From assembly GCF_003234175.2 (NCBI RefSeq), contig NZ_CP126257.1, forward strand, positions 868,001-932,000: 64,000 bases of DNA, given 5' to 3'. Origin of the DNA: Curtobacterium sp. MCSS17_007. Lineage in GTDB: Bacteria; Actinomycetota; Actinomycetes; Actinomycetales; Microbacteriaceae. The notes beneath the pieces are model-generated. The model did not search any database, was not told the origin of the DNA, and worked only from the letters and a program-made list of their open reading frames with translations. Below, piece by piece: positions 62,512-64,000 of the stretch. Every line of letters begins with the position of its first letter. Position 1 is the stretch's first letter. The position numbers and the translations under genes were made by a program.

Positions 62512-63072
62512 TCAGGCCGCCTGGAGGACGAACTGCACGTCGAGGTTGATCGTGACGTCGTTGCCCAGGGTGAAGCCACCGGCCTCGAGCGCAGCGTTCC
62601 AGTTCACGCCGAACTCGGTGCGGTCGATCTTCGTGGTCGCCTCGGCACCGAGCTTGACCTGGCCGTAGCCGTCGGTGGTGACGCCACCGAACTCGGTCTT
62701 CAGCGTGACGTCCTTGGTCACACCGCGCAGGGTGAGGGTGCCGTCGATGAGCATGTCGTCGCCGTCCTCGCGGATGCCGGTCGACTTGAAGACCATCTGC
62801 GGGTGCTCCTCGGTGAGGAAGAAGTCACCGGTGGCGAGGTGCTGGTCGCGCTGCGCCTGGTTGGTGTTGATGCTGGCGACGTCGATCGAGGCCTCGAGGG
62901 TCGAGTCGAGCGGGTTCTCGGCGGTGACGAGCGTCGCGTCGAAGCGCTCGAACGAGCCCTTGACCTTGCTGATCGCGAGGTGGCGGACCGAGAAGGTGAC
63001 CTCGGAGTGCGTCGGGTCGATCTTCCAGGTGCCGGTCTGGTAGCCGGGGATGGCGGAAGCGGTGAGCGTCAT
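62512..63072 (-). CDS. YceI-family lipid-binding protein
   Basis: A 186-residue YceI-like beta-barrel protein of the lipocalin-like fold that binds polyisoprenoid-type lipids. Conserved segments are GTWKIDPTHSEVTFSVRHL near 14-32, ASIDVASINTNQAQRDQHL near 61, FKSTGI near 93, LTLRGVTKDVTL near 112-123 and DRTEFGVNWN near 149. There is no signal peptide, so this member is probably cytoplasmic. ATG 63072 is preceded by AAGGAG. Two inverted repeats upstream (63113-63137 and 63171-63192) suggest repressor control. Confidence 0.94.
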   Translation of the reverse strand: MTLTASAIPGYQTGTWKIDPTHSEVTFSVRHLAISKVKGSFERFDATLVTAENPLDSTLEASIDVASINTNQAQRDQHLATGDFFLTEEHPQMVFKSTGIREDGDDMLIDGTLTLRGVTKDVTLKTEFGGVTTDGYGQVKLGAEATTKIDRTEFGVNWNAALEAGGFTLGNDVTINLDVQFVLQAA

Positions 63073-63112
63073 GGTGACTCCTTACGAGAGCATTGGTCTG
63101 CGGTTCCCGACC

Positions 63113-63137
63113 AGGCGCAAGAAAATTACATGCGCCT
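63113..63137 (-). promoter_or_regulatory. Inverted repeat upstream of the yceI-family gene
   Basis: AGGCGCA and TGCGCCT flank an AT-rich 11-nt spacer, 41-65 nt upstream of the start codon, where a promoter would be expected. Confidence 0.45.
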
Positions 63138-63170
63138 GCATCGATCCGATGGTAACCCATTCTGCACCCG

Positions 63171-63192
63171 TTTGGTTGAAGCGTCAACCAAA
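63171..63192. promoter_or_regulatory. Candidate MarR-type operator
   Basis: A perfect 9-bp inverted repeat, TTTGGTTGA-AGCG-TCAACCAAA, stands alone in an AT-richer patch about 100 nt upstream of the yceI-family gene. Its core TTGAAGCGTCAA resembles operators bound by MarR-type repressors. The assignment to a protein family is inference. Confidence 0.55.
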
Positions 63193-63194
63193 GT

Positions 63195-64000
63195 TCACGA
63201 GAACGTCGCAAGGTGATCTCGGGGGCGGGAGTCGTGCCTCCCGGCCGTGCCGGTCGCGAGCAGGCGTCGAACGCGCCGGACGAACTGATCGGCGAGCGGA
63301 CCGACGTCGTCTGCCGTCGCACGGACGAGCCACCAGTCGACGTCCTTGAGGTGCTCGCCGCGCGTGAGGTCCTTGCGGAACGTCCGTGCGTCCGTGCGGT
63401 GGAGGTCGCTCTCGTACTCGATCGCGACGCGGGCGGTCGGGTATGCCAGATCGACGCAAGCGACCCAGCGACCGTCGACCACGACGTCGTGGTTGAGCTC
63501 CGGTTGCGGGAGGCCCCGTCGCACCAGCGTCAGACGCAGTCGGGTCTCGCCGGGACTCCTCGAGCCGGCCCGGACCTCGGCGAGCGCGGCACGGGCCTTG
63601 CGGATGCCCCGAGCTCCGCGGTGTCTGCGAACGGCGGCTGCGAGCTCGGCGACCGTGCACCAGTTCAGCCACCCGACGAGGGCGTCACCGGCGACGACGA
63701 GCTCGTCCAACGTCAGGATCCTCGCGAGCATGACGAAGGTGTGCGCGGGGTCGACGACCCTCGCTGTGCCGGAGAACACCACGTGGGCGCGTCCAGCCTT
63801 GACACGGTGCCCGACCGTGCCGCGGACCCGGAGCGCCTGGTCCGTCCCGATCGTCGCGACGTGGATCCGGTGGTCGCGCTCGAGTCGCAGGGGCAGGGGG
63901 ATGCCGAGCAGGTGGGCGGCCGTGGTGTGGCTGAAGGCCTGGTCGGCGCGGAGGCGTGGGGCGAGGGCGCGGGCGCGTTCGGCGTGGTCGGTCGGCGGCG
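63195..64000 (-). CDS. DUF559/AbiEi-like protein, 5' end beyond the window
   Basis: The frame is open from the window edge to the stop at 63195 (268 codons), without a stop and with no start needed. The first visible residues, HAERARALAPRLRADQAFSH and TTAAHLLGIPLP, match the N-terminal part of AbiEi-antitoxin-like proteins common in Microbacteriaceae. The C-terminal part (HDVVVDGRWVACVDLAYP, then VAIEYESDLHR and DWWLVRA) resembles the DUF559/Vsr-like PD-(D/E)XK nuclease fold, with Asp and E-x-E positions kept. No toxin gene is adjacent. The last codons include a family B arm (63231-63247). Function uncertain: possible nuclease or antitoxin. Confidence 0.8.
   Translation of the reverse strand, partial: PPTDHAERARALAPRLRADQAFSHTTAAHLLGIPLPLRLERDHRIHVATIGTDQALRVRGTVGHRVKAGRAHVVFSGTARVVDPAHTFVMLARILTLDELVVAGDALVGWLNWCTVAELAAAVRRHRGARGIRKARAALAEVRAGSRSPGETRLRLTLVRRGLPQPELNHDVVVDGRWVACVDLAYPTARVAIEYESDLHRTDARTFRKDLTRGEHLKDVDWWLVRATADDVGPLADQFVRRVRRLLATGTAGRHDSRPRDHLATFS
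63231..63247 (+). repeat. Repeat family B arm inside the DUF559/AbiEi-like gene
   Basis: GTCGTGCCTCCCGGCCG lies antisense within the last 20 codons of the gene, where the protein reads GTAGRHDSRP. Confidence 0.55.

Noticed and set aside
63195..64000. Toxin-antitoxin pair at the right end
   Set aside because: Only the AbiEi/DUF559-like protein is visible. No toxin gene is next to it within the window, and the C-terminal nuclease-like domain points to another role.

Overview
The window comes from a high-GC actinobacterium, most likely a member of the Microbacteriaceae and close to Curtobacterium. The grounds are the very GC-rich codon usage, many GTG starts, actinobacterial family signatures (DUF2342 zincin, UPF0182, DUF3039, DUF3097, DUF3054, GatCAB, TagGH-type exporters), many -10 boxes placed for leaderless mRNAs, and no AT-rich island. 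No rRNA, phage, IS transposase or CRISPR-Cas locus is visible. The sequence is gene dense, apart from five gaps of about 300 to 1000 bp, four of which are filled by repeats.

Layout. 1-5.7 kb: a truncated phosphotransferase-like gene, NudC, a UvrD-type helicase, an orphan cyclodehydratase-like protein and a DUF2342 zincin. 5.9-10.4 kb: a PDZ-Lon (YlbL-type) protease, the large UPF0182 membrane protein and initiator tRNA. 10.5-15.7 kb: a nitrilase-family amidohydrolase, a 1 kb repeat array, an aminotransferase and a membrane-anchored HtrA protease with QYGQ repeats. 15.9-22.8 kb: a cell-surface polymer locus with two GT2 glycosyltransferases, a CDP-alcohol transferase, a TagF-like polymerase, a TagGH-like ABC exporter and a LicC-like nucleotidyltransferase. 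23-25.9 kb: an ABC ATPase and its large permease. 26-31.6 kb: DUF3039, PncB, the murI-rph-rdgB operon, DedA and tRNA-Leu. 31.7-40.7 kb: an MFS transporter, MnmA, LigA, an alpha/beta hydrolase and a class A penicillin-binding protein. 40.8-44.2 kb: the gatCAB operon. 44.3-49.8 kb: a type III polyketide synthase with a methyltransferase, an alcohol dehydrogenase, DUF3097 and DUF3054. 50-57.5 kb: a GDPD-inositol phosphatase fusion, a Gly/Gln-rich protein, a DrrAB-type exporter, an APC permease and a DMT transporter. 57.6-64 kb: an acyl-CoA synthetase, a DUF2236 oxygenase, an aldo/keto reductase coupled to a DinB-like protein, YceI and a truncated DUF559/AbiEi-like protein.

Two dispersed repeat families stand out. 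Family A is a 12-mer (GAGCGGGCGGAA) that alternates with its inverse at a near-constant 41-43 bp, about four helical turns. It fills the gaps at 11.3-12.2, 27.8-28.3, 48.4-48.7 and 62.1-62.3 kb, and it has also become an in-frame 20-residue repeat at the start of the aldo/keto reductase. Family B is a GGACGGGAGGCGCGGTGC palindrome. Complete copies form long hairpins just after genes, where they probably act as terminators. Single arms lie inside coding regions and repeatedly encode R-A-S-R-P in linkers and tails.

Most genes are housekeeping: translation, cell wall, NAD metabolism and DNA repair. The parts that look most lineage-specific are the surface-polymer locus, the polyketide/methyltransferase pair, the fused phosphodiesterase-phosphatase and the two repeat families.
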